DNA of 64,000 bases from Pratylenchus scribneri (Eukaryota; Nematoda; Chromadorea; Rhabditida; Pratylenchidae). The DNA is taken from contig JAQSEB010000032.1 in NCBI GenBank assembly GCA_030063045.1, positions 1,240,001 through 1,304,000 of the forward strand, written 5' to 3'. The notes below the pieces were generated by a model. It was not told the DNA's origin. It did not search any database and saw only the letters and a program-made list of their open reading frames with translations. Shown one piece after another: positions 47,201-58,358 of the stretch. The stretch's first letter is position 1, and every line of letters begins with the position of its first letter. The translations under genes were made by a program, and so were the position numbers.

Positions 47201-50200
47201 TATTATACTCAAAATACTTTTTTAAAAATGTGTATTTCATAAGAATTTTATAGCCACTTATTAGGAGACACTTTGCTTACAAAAGATATATTGGCTTCCT
47301 ATATTATTTGTTGCCTCGCTGAACTATTGGCCAAAAAAATGGCTTATGAAATGTCTTTATCCCCAAAGGGATGCCTTTCTAATTTACTATAAAAATGGGA
47401 TAGTCAATCCAAGTAAATCTTTCCTCTTTTCTTTGTAATTCAAAAGCTGGGCAACAACAATAATCGGTGGCACCCCCACTTCTTCAGTGGTTGTGCCCCA
47501 ATTTTGGAATCGGCTGGAAATAGATGGGAAGGAGGGAAGGTTAAGCCCCGCGCAAAAAGGACCATTATAGTGCATTTAAGGGTGAGGGGAAGAAGTGGAC
47601 AATGGAATGGAATTGTTGGGAAAATACTTTAATTTCCGCGCGCCGGGAAAATATTCCTTGCGCCGAGGATGTGAGAAGGGCCGAATTAGACCAAAACATT
47701 GGCATTTCAATCTGCCAATATTTTCCTAGAATTGGCCATTCCATTTAGTATTTCATTTACTTTTTCATTATTTACTATAAATCTGGCATAAAATAAACTA
47801 AAAATTTAGGCAAAATTCGTGGGAAAATTAAGGGAATGTTTTCATCCATTTTTAATATATTAAACATATTTTTCCCTTATTATTCTTCCACAAAATAAAA
47901 TTTTGTGCATTCATTTTTAATTAGCATTGAATCTCGACATGCCCTCTTCTCCAATTAAGCCAGTTTTTTAAAATAAGAATTTTAAATAAAAAAAGAAAAA
48001 TCCGGTTTTCTTTTTGGTCCTTCAACCTTGATATACCCCAGGGCATTCCCACTTCTACCCCGGAAAATAGTTTCCCCATCCCCACTTCAACTCACTCCAC
48101 ACTTTTCTGTGGCCATTCACTCCCATAGAGGCAATGCGCAATCACAGCGGCCATTGGCAGGTAATGCTTCTCATGGCAAGGGAACATTCCGCCAAGGAAT
48201 TGGGCCACTGCCTCACCGTACAGCAATGAAATGGCCACAGGGCTTTTTCGCGCCTGTATATGTGAAGTGGCAAATATTCTTTTTATTTGTTTATTTTATT
48301 TATTTTATTTCCCCTCAAATTTTCCTCCAAATTTATTCCTCCTCCGTACCTTTTCCGAAAATTTGCCTACACTTTTGCAAATTAACTCAGCCAATTTCCC
48401 TTCATTTTCACCAAATAAATTTCCCCACAGAAAATATCGCCAGAGGCGCGAATTTCGGCGGATTAACACAATTTTCTCGTCCCCCTCCTTTGGCCACTAA
48501 TCCCCTTTCGCCACTGCGCCGTCGCCAAGAGCACAGGGAACTTCCCACACCACATCCCAAAGTCCCAGGATTGGGCCATTCCGATGCCCTCCTACTCTTT
48601 CCACCTACGGCCGATGGACTTCGGAAATGGAAGGCGGCGAACAAATTCAGCAAATGGCCTTTTATTAATAATATTTCTTCTGATGATGATGGCAAAAATG
48701 CCAGAAACAGGTATGGCCATAATATTTTTGTAAAGTTTATTTCTGTGAATTCAGCCAATGGCCTTGAATGTATTCAATGCGACAGACAAGCACTTTGGTA
48801 TTCGCCGGAAGAGAATGAAAGGCACATTGCCCGGTGCCAACGAGGATTGATCCCACCAAGCCGGTGCATAAATCAAAGCCATACACATTGCATTTACAGC
48901 TACTATAGGCAAGCTGGAGGTTAGGCAAAAAATTTGAAATTTTCTTTCCCTTTTTCTTATCGAAATATGATGTTTGGGTAGCATCGGTTTTTGGCCCATA
49001 GTTCAATGAGGCAATAGCCAATTCAGGAAGGCGATATGCCATTTTAAAGCACAAATTTCCAACTATAATTTGGCTTTTTTCAATTTTATTAAATATTATA
49101 ACAACTAATAGAAAAAATGACTTTCCCCTTTCCAACAAAAATTCGAATTCATTAAATTAAAGGCATGTAACTTAAAGCTAGAATTTCACAAAATTCAAAT
49201 TGGCTTAATTATAAAGGTCACTTTGGGCTTTAAGAAGGTATATGGCCTTTCCATATCGATTATTGCCCAGCCGGTCTATGGCCAGAAGGATGGCCCAGAT
49301 ACTGAAATGGCGGTACTCAATTGTCCCCTACCGCTTAAAATTATGCTTAATTCCAGTTCCTTTTTTCTATTGCATTTCTCTTCTCACCGGGGATTATGGC
49401 TAGGAAAATATGCGCGCACCATAAATTTATGATGACCTTGCATTAAAAAAATAAAAATAAGAACAATGGACACAGGGGCAATCCACTTCCGCCAATGGTG
49501 GGGTCATTTCCCTAGCATTTTGGCTCTTAAAAGAATGCCGCCACAATCCCCGGGATTGGATTTATTATTATTTTCTATTCCAACGGGAAGGGCATCCGCC
49601 CATAATTCGCCCTGTTATAATTATCCTCCTTTGTGCCGGTAGGGGAAGCGGGCATTTCAGTACCTGGGCCATTCTTTTGTTTATAGCTTAGAGAGGCGGT
49701 AGCCAATTTTGGAGGGCGACCCCTTTTTAAAGCCCAAACTGTCCTCTACCATTTCATCTTTTTTTATAATTTTAGGATTTAAAATTTTAAAAATTTATAT
49801 ACCTTTGAATTTGATAAACTCGAATTTTTGAACGAAAAGAGGAAAAGTCGCCTTTCCTATAAAATTTTTTAAATTTTCAAAAATGATTAAAGCCATTTTA
49901 TAGAGGACATTTAGTGCTTTTTATTGGCATAAAGCCTTCTAAAATTGGCCTTTGCCTCATTGAGTTATGACCAAAAGAATGACCCGACTAAATGAAATGG
50001 CGGTACTGAAAAGTCGTTTCATATTGTAGACATAAAATAAGCCAAATTTTGATATTAATTTGGAGGGAATATTCTCTCAATTTTACTTTTAAATGACAAT
50101 TCTCAATTTTCACAGTGATGACCGTCACCGAAAGAAGATGTGGAACGGCGGAGGAGATCAGTGGCTGCACCCTGTACAAATCAATGCATCGAGCCAGACG

Positions 50201-53200
50201 CCATTTTGTGGCCGGATCCGGTACCGATGTCCAAATTGTTGGCAGTGGCCCATCCGTCAGTCATCGACGAAGGGAGACTGGCCCATTAGTGGTGGAAGTT
50301 TGTACTGGGGGATGCCAACAAGATGGATGCGTGAATGGAGCCATTGGCGCAAAGGATCGTTGGATTTGGCCTTCAATTTTTTGGATGGCATTGGCCAATA
50401 TAGTTTTTGGAATGGATTTAATCAGGACAAGAAGATAGCAATTTTGAATTAACTAAGTTGAACCAGCATCCACCAATCAATCTCCAAAAATACATTTCGT
50501 CTTTCCTCTCCTCCAAATTGGAATATCCCAACTTCTCGCCGTTTATTATAACTCATCAAGAATTGAACCATTTTTAATAATTTTATTATAAAATTAAAGA
50601 TTAGACTGTTGGCTATCGAATAATATTAAATTTATTTAAATCGATTCAGAAATAACAGAGTTATGCTTAAAAAACCACTCATCAGTTTTGCTAATTCATA
50701 TTAAAGGTCATTTTAATTTTTTTGAAAAACTCTCTCATTTCTAAATTAATTTAAATAAATTTAATATTTTTATATAGCCAACAGTCATTTCTTTAATTTT
50801 ATAATAAAACATTAAAATTTCGTTCAATCCTTGATGAGTTACAGCGCAAAGTTGGAGCCCATCCCCTTCCCTAAATAGAGTGCTTGTTTATTTATTTATT
50901 TTTCACAATTCCAATATATTAATTCCTGCCTATTTTTGTTCCAATACAATTTTACGCAATTTCCATTCCCATTTATTTTTAAAAATTTGCATAAATTCAT
51001 TAAATAAATTAACTGACCACCATTTGTTCATCGCCAAGCAATGTTCGCGCATCCCTTTTCAGCACAATCCTAACTCGATCTTCTTCATCTTCCACTTTTC
51101 CTTCATCCAATTTTTCGCCAGCAAATTTTTCCAAATGTTCCCTCCATTTGTCCAAATGCACTTGAACAGTTTGTTCGGCTTTTAGTTGCAGACCTAGTTC
51201 AAGGAAAAGTTAATGTCCTAATTAGAAATAAAATATTATTTATTTTATGGAAAAATTAATTTAAAGTATTGAAATGGTTGAGAAAATTTCCTTTATTGAT
51301 GCCATTGTCTATCTTACTCAATTTGGAATCGACCAGCCAAATTGCGAATATTTGTTCTCCCAATGCCGGCTCCAGTCCCTCCATTTCCAATATTTTTGCC
51401 CTGATTTCGCCTGCGGTTGCCGTCTCCAAATTTTCCACTTCCACTTGAAGGCATTCGCCTCCAACCAATTGCACTTCCATTTTGGTTGGGCGATTTCGCG
51501 CATTTTGTTGCAACAAAAATGCGACACCTTGCCAATCGGGTTTGGCAACGGGCGCACACAAATCTAACGGTGTTTTGCCGGTTGCATCGCGAATATCCTG
51601 CAAAATTTTCCAAACTCATATATAAATGCCAAAAAAATCAATTAAAATAAAGGCCTTTTAATGATTTAGCCCAATTAATTTAGAACGTACAATATTGGCA
51701 AATTGATGGGAAAGGAGCAATTCTGCCACATAAACATGCCCATTTAATGCGGCAAAATGCATTGGTGTTGCCCCGGTTCTATTTGCCACATTCACATCCG
51801 TTTTTGGAGATAATAATAGGATTTGGCAAGCCTCTAGGCGATTATAGAATGCGCAGTAATGGAGGGGTGTCCAAAAATCGTTGTCCAATTCGTTTGGATC
51901 CAATCCTTGGGCCAACAATTCCCTAAAAATTAATTTAATGCAAAATTGGATCATCAGTAGGAGACAATGAGTACCGCCTTTAATTCCGTGTTTTTTTCAT
52001 TTAACTTTTTGTTTTCGCATTTTAGAATAATTCCGCCTGTTTTGTGTTTTTGCTTAGTTAGAATAATTCCGCCTGTTTTGTGTTTTTGCTTAGTTAGAAT
52101 AATTCCGCCTGTTTTGTGTTTTCGCTTAGTTAGAATAATTCCGCCTGTTTTGTGTTTTCGCTTAGAATAATTCCGCCTGTTTGTGTTTTCGCTTAAGAAT
52201 AATTCCGCCTGTTTTGTGTTTTCGCTTAGAATAATTCCGCCTGTTTTGTGTTTTCGCTTAGAATAATTCCGCCTGTTTTAAGAATAATTCCGCCTGTTTG
52301 TGTTTTCGCTTAGAATAATTCCGCCTGTTTTAAGAATAATTCCGCCTGTTTTGTGTTTTCGCTTAGAATAATTCCGCCTGTTTTAAGAATAATTCCGCCT
52401 GTTTTGTGTTTTCGCTTAGAATAATTCCGCCTGTTTTAAGAATAATTCCGCCTGTTTGTGTTTTCGCTTAGAATAATTCCGCCTGTTTTAAGAATAATTC
52501 CGCCTGTTTTGTGTTTTCGCTTAGAATAATTCCGCCTGTTTTAAGAATAATTCCGCCTGTTTGTGTTTTCGCTTAGAATAATTCCGCCTGTTTTAAGAAT
52601 AATTCCGCCTGTTTTGTGTTTTCGCTTAGAATAATTCCGCCTGTTTTGTGTTTTCGCTTAGAATAATTCCGCCTGTTTGTGTTTCACCTGGTTCACTCAA
52701 TCGTGCATTTACGTTCTCTCTTACTTGATTCCTTGAGCATTCCCATCGAATGCATATTTATGAAGGGGATATTGTTGCGCCCAAAATTCTGTAGGTGATC
52801 GTTGGTGTTGAATATTTCCATTTCCACTGCTTGCCCCCACTGTGCTGCGACGCCGTCTTCGCTTTGCCTGATATTCTTGGCCACCACCAAATTCACGACC
52901 CTTCACAAAATAGTCGGGTGCCTGAAAATATGTCGACAATTCAATTTTAATCCTTCCATATCATAAACAACCATCGCCCTTCTTCTACTTGGAATATCCG
53001 TGCCAAACAATGGATTAATCACATATGCATCGTATTTTTCCCTTTGCAACATTTCTGCCCGAATTGCATTGTTCAATTTGACGGCATCCTCCAATTCACT
53101 GGATCTTTGTCTCATCAATAAATTTTCCTTGTCATTTCCCAATATTCTGTTTAATATTATGACATCATTGTGAGACAATTGGCCTAATAAACTGACCGAT

Positions 53201-54210
53201 GGCATTGGCCAAACATTCTCTGATCATAGGCCGGATTATGAACGCAACAGATAATTCGTTTGGCAGAAGGTGGCATCAAAAACAAGGAATGCAGGAAGGA
53301 TGGCCCCAAACGATATTGTCCTTGGTTGAGCCATTCCCCCAATCGGAGTAAATGATTTTGGGAATTGGAATCCACCAATGAGCAATCATAATTCATTGCT
53401 GCGTGCAAAACATTGGCAAATGGGCAAAATTCAAATTGGTTATTGGAGAAAGCAGATTGGCATTGGGATTGGATGAGGGGGATTAAAATGAGTTGAGGCA
53501 AAAATTGAAAAAGTTTATTGGTGGATGAGGAACATCCGGGCAATTGGGCATTATCCAAATTGGCCAATGGGATGTTGATTGGACGAATATTGTTGTTGAT
53601 GGCCAATTGGCGCAGGCTTTGAAAGGGGATTTAGTGTTAATTTTAGTTAGTGATACCCAAAAATATTTGTCTTTTATGATAATTCATCAAGAAATCAACC
53701 TATTTTGATAATTTTGTTAATAAATTCAAGACAAAGTTTTCAGAACATTGAATAAAAATCATTGATTTCTGATTTGTTTTAAATTTCTTGCTAAATTTTC
53801 TAATCAATTAATTTACAGTATAATTAAGATAAATATGGTATAATATTTTCCATTTTTTGTTTCTAATAAGATTAGGAACCATTGGGAACAAATTTAAATA
53901 AATCTTGGAAAATTCCTTACGATGGCTCCAATTGGGCCAAAAAACGGATGGCAGCATCCTGTGGCCGTTCCCCATTGGATGCCCTACAGTGAGGCAATGA
54001 CAGGGCCTGATGTTCAATCTGAACTTGTGAAGAGCAACTTGGACCGGCGGCAAAAAGTGGCGGGGGTGGAACAGCCATCAAAAGGTCAAAATCGGCTGGG
54101 CCAAAAAATTTGACAGCTGAAAATTCAGCATCCAATTTAGAGTCGCGCAATTCTGTCAAAGCATTGGCATGGATTCGGAGAATGGCAACGGTTATTTCGG
54201 CAGTGGACAT
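38220..54210 (-). CDS. KRIT1/KRI-1 (CCM1) scaffold protein, 11 exons
   Basis: Ankyrin-FERM scaffold of the cerebral cavernous malformation complex; in C. elegans KRI-1 acts in lifespan and stress signalling. Exons in transcription order: 53921-54210, 53197-53616, 52972-53146, 52725-52921, 51691-51922, 51318-51597, 51021-51193, 48096-48253, 42308-42524, 40299-40490, 38220-38303; they join in one frame as 805 residues (human 736). Motifs: VHNPAYDQRM (NPxY, ICAP1-type site) and VINPLFG; QQYPLHKYAFDGNAQGIK, LDNDFWTPLHYCAF and NRTGATPMHFAALNGHVYVA ankyrin repeats; FERM F1 MEVQLVGGECLQVEVENLE and DSKLSLQLK; F2 SPVAISLLYGEAVAQFLGG and WSLNVYGCTFFRA; F3 LEVHIGLNDWGICMLNAST; C-terminal helix AQLINNLLKQLKLKVQSAK. 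Introns 7-10 are 1.8-5.6 kb and full of repeats. Confidence 0.95.
38525..38866. mobile_element. Foldback/MITE family A, copy 6 (kri-1 intron 10)
   Basis: Arms near 38545-38650 and 38760-38866 (GGAATATCGCCTTCCTGAAT, then TTATGGTCAAATGAATGGCC). More diverged than copy 5. Confidence 0.7.
39330..39634. mobile_element. Foldback/MITE family A, copy 7 (kri-1 intron 10)
   Basis: Left arm TGGCCATAACTCAACGAGAC near 39337; right arm GGCATATCGCCTTCCCAAAT near 39580. Internal segment has the usual TATGTTTTTGAATTAAATAA. Confidence 0.88.
41187..42242. mobile_element. Foldback/MITE family A, copy 8, with expanded interior (kri-1 intron 9)
   Basis: Left arm ATAGCTCAACGAGGCGAAAA (about 41197) and right arm GCCACTTTTTAGAGGACC ... 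GGCATATCGCCTATC (about 42154-42235) match the family. The arms are about 880 bp apart instead of about 120 because the interior is a minisatellite (separate entry). Confidence 0.85.
41345..42150. repeat. AT-rich minisatellite inside foldback copy 8
   Basis: Tandem variants of an about 20-bp unit such as TTTTCAAAAATCATTACAAA and TTTTGAAAAATTATTAAAAA, in blocks of about 40 and 120 bp that are themselves duplicated (for example 41800-41900 against 41990-42060). Confidence 0.9.
42678..42757. mobile_element. Foldback family B, single arm (kri-1 intron 8)
   Basis: Right arm only: AGTTAACAGTCTGC, then AAATTGGTTCACGCATTGAT, then TTATTATAAACGGCGG. Matches the arms at 50545-50855 and 58563-58880. Confidence 0.7.
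42889..42962. repeat. Poly-C (poly-G on minus strand) tracts
   Basis: Ten or so C at 42890-42899 and an uninterrupted run of 17 C at 42945-42961. Read on the kri-1 transcript strand these are G runs. Smaller C runs lie near 39092 and 45846. Confidence 0.9.
44737..45037. mobile_element. Foldback/MITE family A, copy 9 (kri-1 intron 8)
   Basis: Left arm GGCCATTCTTTTGGCTATAG, AGCTCTAAAAGTCCTC; right arm near 44950-45037 with AGATATATTGCCTTCC. Confidence 0.88.
46163..46470. mobile_element. Foldback/MITE family A, copy 10 (kri-1 intron 8)
   Basis: Left arm GGTGAGGCAATGACCAATCA near 46189; right arm near 46380-46470 with CACTTTTTAGAGGACATTTA and GTTATGGCCAAAAGAAC. Confidence 0.88.
47053..47343. 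mobile_element. Foldback/MITE family A, copy 11 (kri-1 intron 8)
   Basis: Left arm GGCCATAGCTCAACAAGG and GGCGATATACCATTCGAAAG; right arm near 47250-47343 ending in TTGCCTCGCTGAACTATTGG. Confidence 0.88.
48614..50438 (+). CDS. Ly6/uPAR-type (three-finger fold) GPI-anchored-like protein, nested in kri-1
   Basis: Exons 48614-48710, 48755-48919 and 50116-50438 join in frame to 194 residues. The N-terminus MDFGNGRRRTNSANGLLLII is followed by FLLMMMA, a signal peptide with basic n-region and long hydrophobic core. The mature part begins LECIQCDRQALWYSPEENER, with the CxxC that opens Ly6 domains. Ten cysteines follow the family spacing (ARC, SRC, HTHC, ERRC, SGC, EVC, GGC, DGC) ending near CQQDGCVN. 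The C-terminal stretch RWIWPSIFWMALANIVFGMD is hydrophobic, as in GPI-attachment signals, though three basic residues end it. It lies wholly inside kri-1 intron 7 on the opposite strand. Its second intron holds two family A elements. Exact role unknown; such proteins often modulate receptors or channels at the cell surface. Confidence 0.78.
48990..49297. mobile_element. Foldback/MITE family A, copy 12 (Ly6 intron 2 / kri-1 intron 7)
   Basis: Left arm TTCAATGAGGCAATAGCCAA, GGCGATATGCCATTTTAAAG; right arm near 49205-49297 with GGTATATGGCC and TGGCCCAGATACTG. Confidence 0.85.
49660..49990. mobile_element. Foldback/MITE family A, copy 13 (Ly6 intron 2 / kri-1 intron 7)
   Basis: Outer end visible on both sides: CAGTACCTGGGCCATTCTTT on the left and GTTATGACCAAAAGAATGAC, then CCG, on the right. 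Confidence 0.88.
50545..50855. mobile_element. Foldback family B, full copy (kri-1 intron 7)
   Basis: Left arm TAACTCATCAAGAATTGAAC ... AGACTGTTGGCTATCG; right arm ATAGCCAACAGTC ... GTTCAATCCTTGATGAGTTA is its reverse complement. No coding capacity. Confidence 0.82.
52015..52690. repeat. Satellite S1 array inside kri-1 intron 4
   Basis: S1 units with a distinctive higher-order form: a full unit alternates with a truncated one (CCTGTTTTAAGAATAATTCC), giving an about 50-bp period between about 52260 and 52610. Lies between kri-1 exons 51922 and 52725. Confidence 0.96.
53668..53765. mobile_element. Foldback family B, solo arm (kri-1 intron 1)
   Basis: ATGATAATTCATCAAGAAAT, then TTTTGATAATTTTG, resembles the left arm at 50545. 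The matching right arm was not found. Confidence 0.55.
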
Positions 54211-55230
54211 TTCTCAATTCAATTCAATTTAATGGAATAATTCAATTTATTGAAATTATTCGATTTATTCAATTTTGTAGATTGTAAAAAAATTGGAGAG
54301 CAAAGTTTTCGACCGTGAGAATGGGAAAAGAATTTGGTAATGAACTTTTCAGCCGCCCTCCAACCAAATCGAGTGTCGATGAACGGGGAAATAGGAGAAT
54401 TGGGCGATCACAATTTAGTTGGAGGTGAAAATTGATTTTGTTGGTTTCACGGGGGGCAAGGGCGGTTGGCAGGGAAGGAATTGGGTGTGGCTGGTTGGTG
54501 AAGTGGGGAATTTGGGTTGGGGGAAACGGGCGTGGTCCATGGAATGGAATTGGAGGGGGCAACCTTGGAAAGAGGAGAAGAACACAATAAATATCACAAA
54601 AATGGTTTATTCCATTTTGCCTCTTCCATTCATTCAATTTTGAGTATTGCATTATTCGGGACATTGGGGAGGGCGATATTTTGTTTTGGAGGACATTTAT
54701 AGTTCATTCTCGTGATTTTCGATTTTTTTATTCAGTCAATTAATGCCTCCCCACATTCCTCAATGACTTTCAAAAGTGTTTTCCGCCTTCTTGATTTAAT
54801 TTATTTGTTCAAATGCGAAGGAATTTGTTCAATTTTTTGTTGATTTCAGTCGTCTTCAATTCAGTCAGCAATTCACATTCACATTGTTCGCTTAAATGAA
54901 CCCATTTTGAACTGTGTACAATGTTTTTGTGATGAATCACGAATAAAGAGAGGAATCATTCAGTCAAAGATAACCCAAAATTTATATGGTTTATTTTTGG
55001 GTATTGTATTCTAATTTGCTGGATAAATGATGTTAATAAATATTCCAAAATTCCAATTGCTCCCGATTCTTCGATTTGCTAGAGGGTTCGGATCACTCAA
55101 GCGGCGAATTTTTTTCATTTTTTTATTAAATCAAATTAAGACAAAAATGATTTGGGTTTTTTTGTTTTCTATTTTCATCTTCTCCAGCATGGAATTCTCG
55201 GCAATTTAACTTCTTCTTCTTCATTCATTG
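54211..55230. other. Upstream region of kri-1
   Basis: About 1 kb without recognised exons. A G-rich plus-strand patch occurs at 54420-54560, producing overlapping spurious open frames on both strands. Confidence 0.4.
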
Positions 55231-56302
55231 TTATTGACTACTGCTGGATGTCCCACCAGTCAATGCGGCACTTTTTGTGAATGTAATTGATTCATGCTAT
55301 AAAAAAAAACAAATTAATAATTCATTCTTATTCCATTTTTAATATTTTATGATTTTGGTAGTGATAATTGATAAATCAAATTAATTTTAGACAAGAAAGG
55401 AAAAATAACCCTGGGATTTGAGCTGTATGAACGGGTGGCACTGTGTTTGAGGAGCAATCCACCGCCAAGTTTGCTGCCTCCTTCCGGCTCCAATGGAATT
55501 TCACAAAATCCAACATCGCCGTGCTGATGGAAAGGTGGATGGTGGGAATCGGTGGAACCGCCAGGCGAAGATTGACCACTGGGTGCAAGCATCCAATTTG
55601 GGGCGATCGATCTGAATTAATAAATATTAATTAAATAAATAATTAAATTAACTCACAATTCTTTTTGATATTCCCTTTTTGGCAGTAATTTTCTTTCGGC
55701 GAATTGCTGCTGCGTCATGACGGCCAATGTCTTTTGGTAAACATTGCTGACTGGTGTTTGCAATTCAAGCACCTTAAAAATTGATTTGAATGCATTTATT
55801 TTTTTTTATTTATTTGATAAATTATTTTTTAATATTAAATTAAAAACATACATCGCATGTGCCGGCCAAACAAACAATCGCCTGTTCCGTGTCGACATTA
55901 TATTTTGCCATTATTGGCTGCAAAACTTTGCCCACCGTCAAAGCTGGCCGACAACGAAGAATGATGGCTCTTTAAATGAATATTTGGACTATAATTTATC
56001 ATTTAAAATTACTTTGCTGGCAATGGAGAAGACGGTTTTGAGCTACTGGATGAGGCGGTTGGGCCAAGAAAGACGACCGGAAATTTGACGTAAAAACTTC
56101 TCAAGTTTTTATTGCTCACATTTCTTCTTTTTTGTTTTTCTTCCTTCTCTTTCCTCGCTTTTTCCAATTTGAGAAAAATTTTATTTTTTGTAAAACTTCT
56201 CAAGTTTTTATTGCTCACATTTCTTCTTTTTTGTTTTTCTTCCTTCTCTTTCCTCGCTTTTTCCAAATTGAGAAAAATTTTATTTTTTGATTTTTGAAAC
56301 AT
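55231..56302 (-). CDS. Ras-binding-domain protein (RGS12/14-like?), 5' end unresolved
   Basis: Five exons join in frame and end TKSAALTGGTSSSSQ with stop at 55231-55233. The first visible exon follows a TTTAATTTTAG acceptor, so more exons may lie upstream; MFQKSKNKIF could also be the start. After a lysine/glutamate-rich helix comes VKFPVVFLGP, a Ser-rich insert, then ILRCRPALTVGKVLQPIMAK, EQAIVCLAGTCD and VLELQTPVSNV. This follows the Raf/RGS12-type RBD pattern (ubiquitin fold). The rest (QQQFAERKLLPKREYQKEL, then a Gly/Ser/His-rich tail) shows no GoLoco or kinase motif. The helix is encoded by an in-frame 99-bp tandem duplication. Family assignment is tentative. Confidence 0.5.
56093..56290. 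repeat. In-frame 99-bp tandem duplication in a coding exon
   Basis: Two nearly identical 99-bp copies (offset 99 at every landmark) encode two 33-residue units, each containing LEKARKEKEEKQKRRNVSNK. Only a few substitutions separate them. Confidence 0.95.
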
Positions 56303-58358
56303 TAATCTAAAATTAAATAAAAATTAAATTAATAAAATAATTTGAGTGCAGCTAGCCCATTTAATTAATTTTGAATAAAGGAACAATGTTAATAAGCTTC
56401 ATATTTTATAAAATGACTCTTGATTTGGTAATAAGAAGAAAAGTAGATGATAGTGTTGATTTTGCTCCGATTCCGAATCGCGAAAAATCGATTACTTATA
56501 CTTAGTAATGAAATTTTAGGACAAATTTTCTTCTAAAAAAACAAAATGCCAATAAATGCGAAAAGTCTTTAATCTAAAATGTTGATTTACCGTATTCAGT
56601 GAAAATTGATTAAAAAACGAGAAATATATGCCTAATCTTCTAAAATCCGATTATCAAATAATTAATCAAATAAATAAAATAAATATTGACAAAAAGGGAA
56701 TTAAAAAATAAAATAAAAATCTTTAATTTATTTTTTTTTGCTCTCAAAGCAATAATTCCATTCAATTTTGACATATGCAATCCATCGATAATTACTTATT
56801 AATCAATTTATCACTATTTGTAAAGGCCAATTTCATTTATTTTCTTTTAGCTTTATACTTTTGCCGTCTATTATTTTCTCCTTTAGAAGAATTGTTCAAT
56901 AATTGCATCAGAGAAAAACCAGAAATTAATATAAAAGGAAGAGGAAATTGTATAATTGGTACGTAATATATTGGATGAATGCATTCCATTCCCCTTTTCA
57001 CCCACAATTTTGGCTGGATGAATGTAATGAGAATGAGGTGACCTTTTCCATCAATTCTAGGCACATTTATGCGGATTCGGTGTTTCATTCAATGCAATCC
57101 AATCCAATCTGAACCCATTCCCGCCGCCATCATCAATTCCACCACTTTTTAATTTTCCTTCCATTTCCCCAGTAATGATCGACAGCATTTCCCAAGGCAT
57201 TCATCCAAAATGGAGTGGAAAAGGCCGAAGAATTTGTCGCCTTCGGTGGTGGCAAACTTTCTTTGGTAGAGGCCATCATCTTTTTAGATTGAATGGAATG
57301 ATAAGCCTAAATAAAAGGACAATTTGTGTGGATATTTTCCATAAATTTACGATTTCTTTTGGCCACCAATCTTCCAATGCTTTTGGCTTTTGCAAAGAGA
57401 AAATGTCAACATTTTTAAAAAGGCATTGGCCAATTCCCATCCATCCATCCAATCATCATTCATGGCCTCATCCTCTATTCTTTTTCCATCCATAAAGTTG
57501 CACCTTCTTCCCCCATTCATTCATTTGCCCTTTTATATTTGGTGCTGGCTTCGCCCTTCCATTACGAATGAATTCCCTTCACCGCCGCCGGGGGATCGAC
57601 GGTCAAAATGCAAATCGACCCCTCCCTTCCTCCTCCATTCTCAAAACATTTCCCGTTTGTTTTGGTGGCTCTGAAGTTGAACCAAAAGAGCACACAAAAT
57701 TGGGGAAAAGGGGGACCAGCAATGAGCCATCGCCGCGGGGGTCTTCCCCCCTTCACAAAATGTCCATTTCTTCCTACCAAAATTCGACCCTTCTCCCCAT
57801 TATTGGCTTATCCCCCATCCCATCGCCAACCAAAAGTCCATCCAAATGCAAACATGACGATGATGGCCAACTTTTTGGCAAACATTCTTTAATATATGGC
57901 CTCATTTTCCTCCTTTCCCATCCATTCCATTTTCGCAACTATATTTGGGGGAAATATAAAAACATTTTCCCTTGAATTTTTTTTGGTAATTTAATTCCAA
58001 AATAATTGGCCAATTTTGTGAAAGATCATGGACATTGGCCTCTCAAATATCCTCGCGCACCATTGATGAATGGACGCGAAGATGGAACTGCCCAAATCAA
58101 AGGGCCATTTAATTTGTGTTGATTGGTTTTTGGCTACAAATGAAAAATGATCAGCCCAATCTTCCATTTATTATGCGCTCATTCATTTTCATTCAATATT
58201 CCCCCTTTTAATATTAGTCTTTTTGATCATAAAATATTTAAGAATAATTCCAATTAAGAAATTCATCCTTTCCTTTATAATTTTGAATATTCCAAAAGCA
58301 AAATGAACAAAATTTCCAATTAATTTCCTTTTTTTTCTGCCAAAATTTACACCAAAAT
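56303..58358. other. Divergent intergenic region with weak open frames
   Basis: AT-rich to about 56770, then mixed. Plus-strand pieces at 56775-56960 (hydrophobic, ending near a GTACGT donor-like site) and 57174-57270 (after CCCCAG) could be exons of an unknown gene, and a minus-strand piece near 56960-56840 is also open. None shows a recognisable domain. From 57400 to 57960 the plus strand is pyrimidine-rich with spurious open frames. Presumably includes the lam-3 promoter. Confidence 0.35.

Noticed and set aside
48028..48924. A single 298-codon plus-strand open frame
   Set aside because: It overlaps kri-1 exon 8 and reads through the Ly6 intron; a spliced model with ATG at 48614 gives a proper signal peptide and frame.
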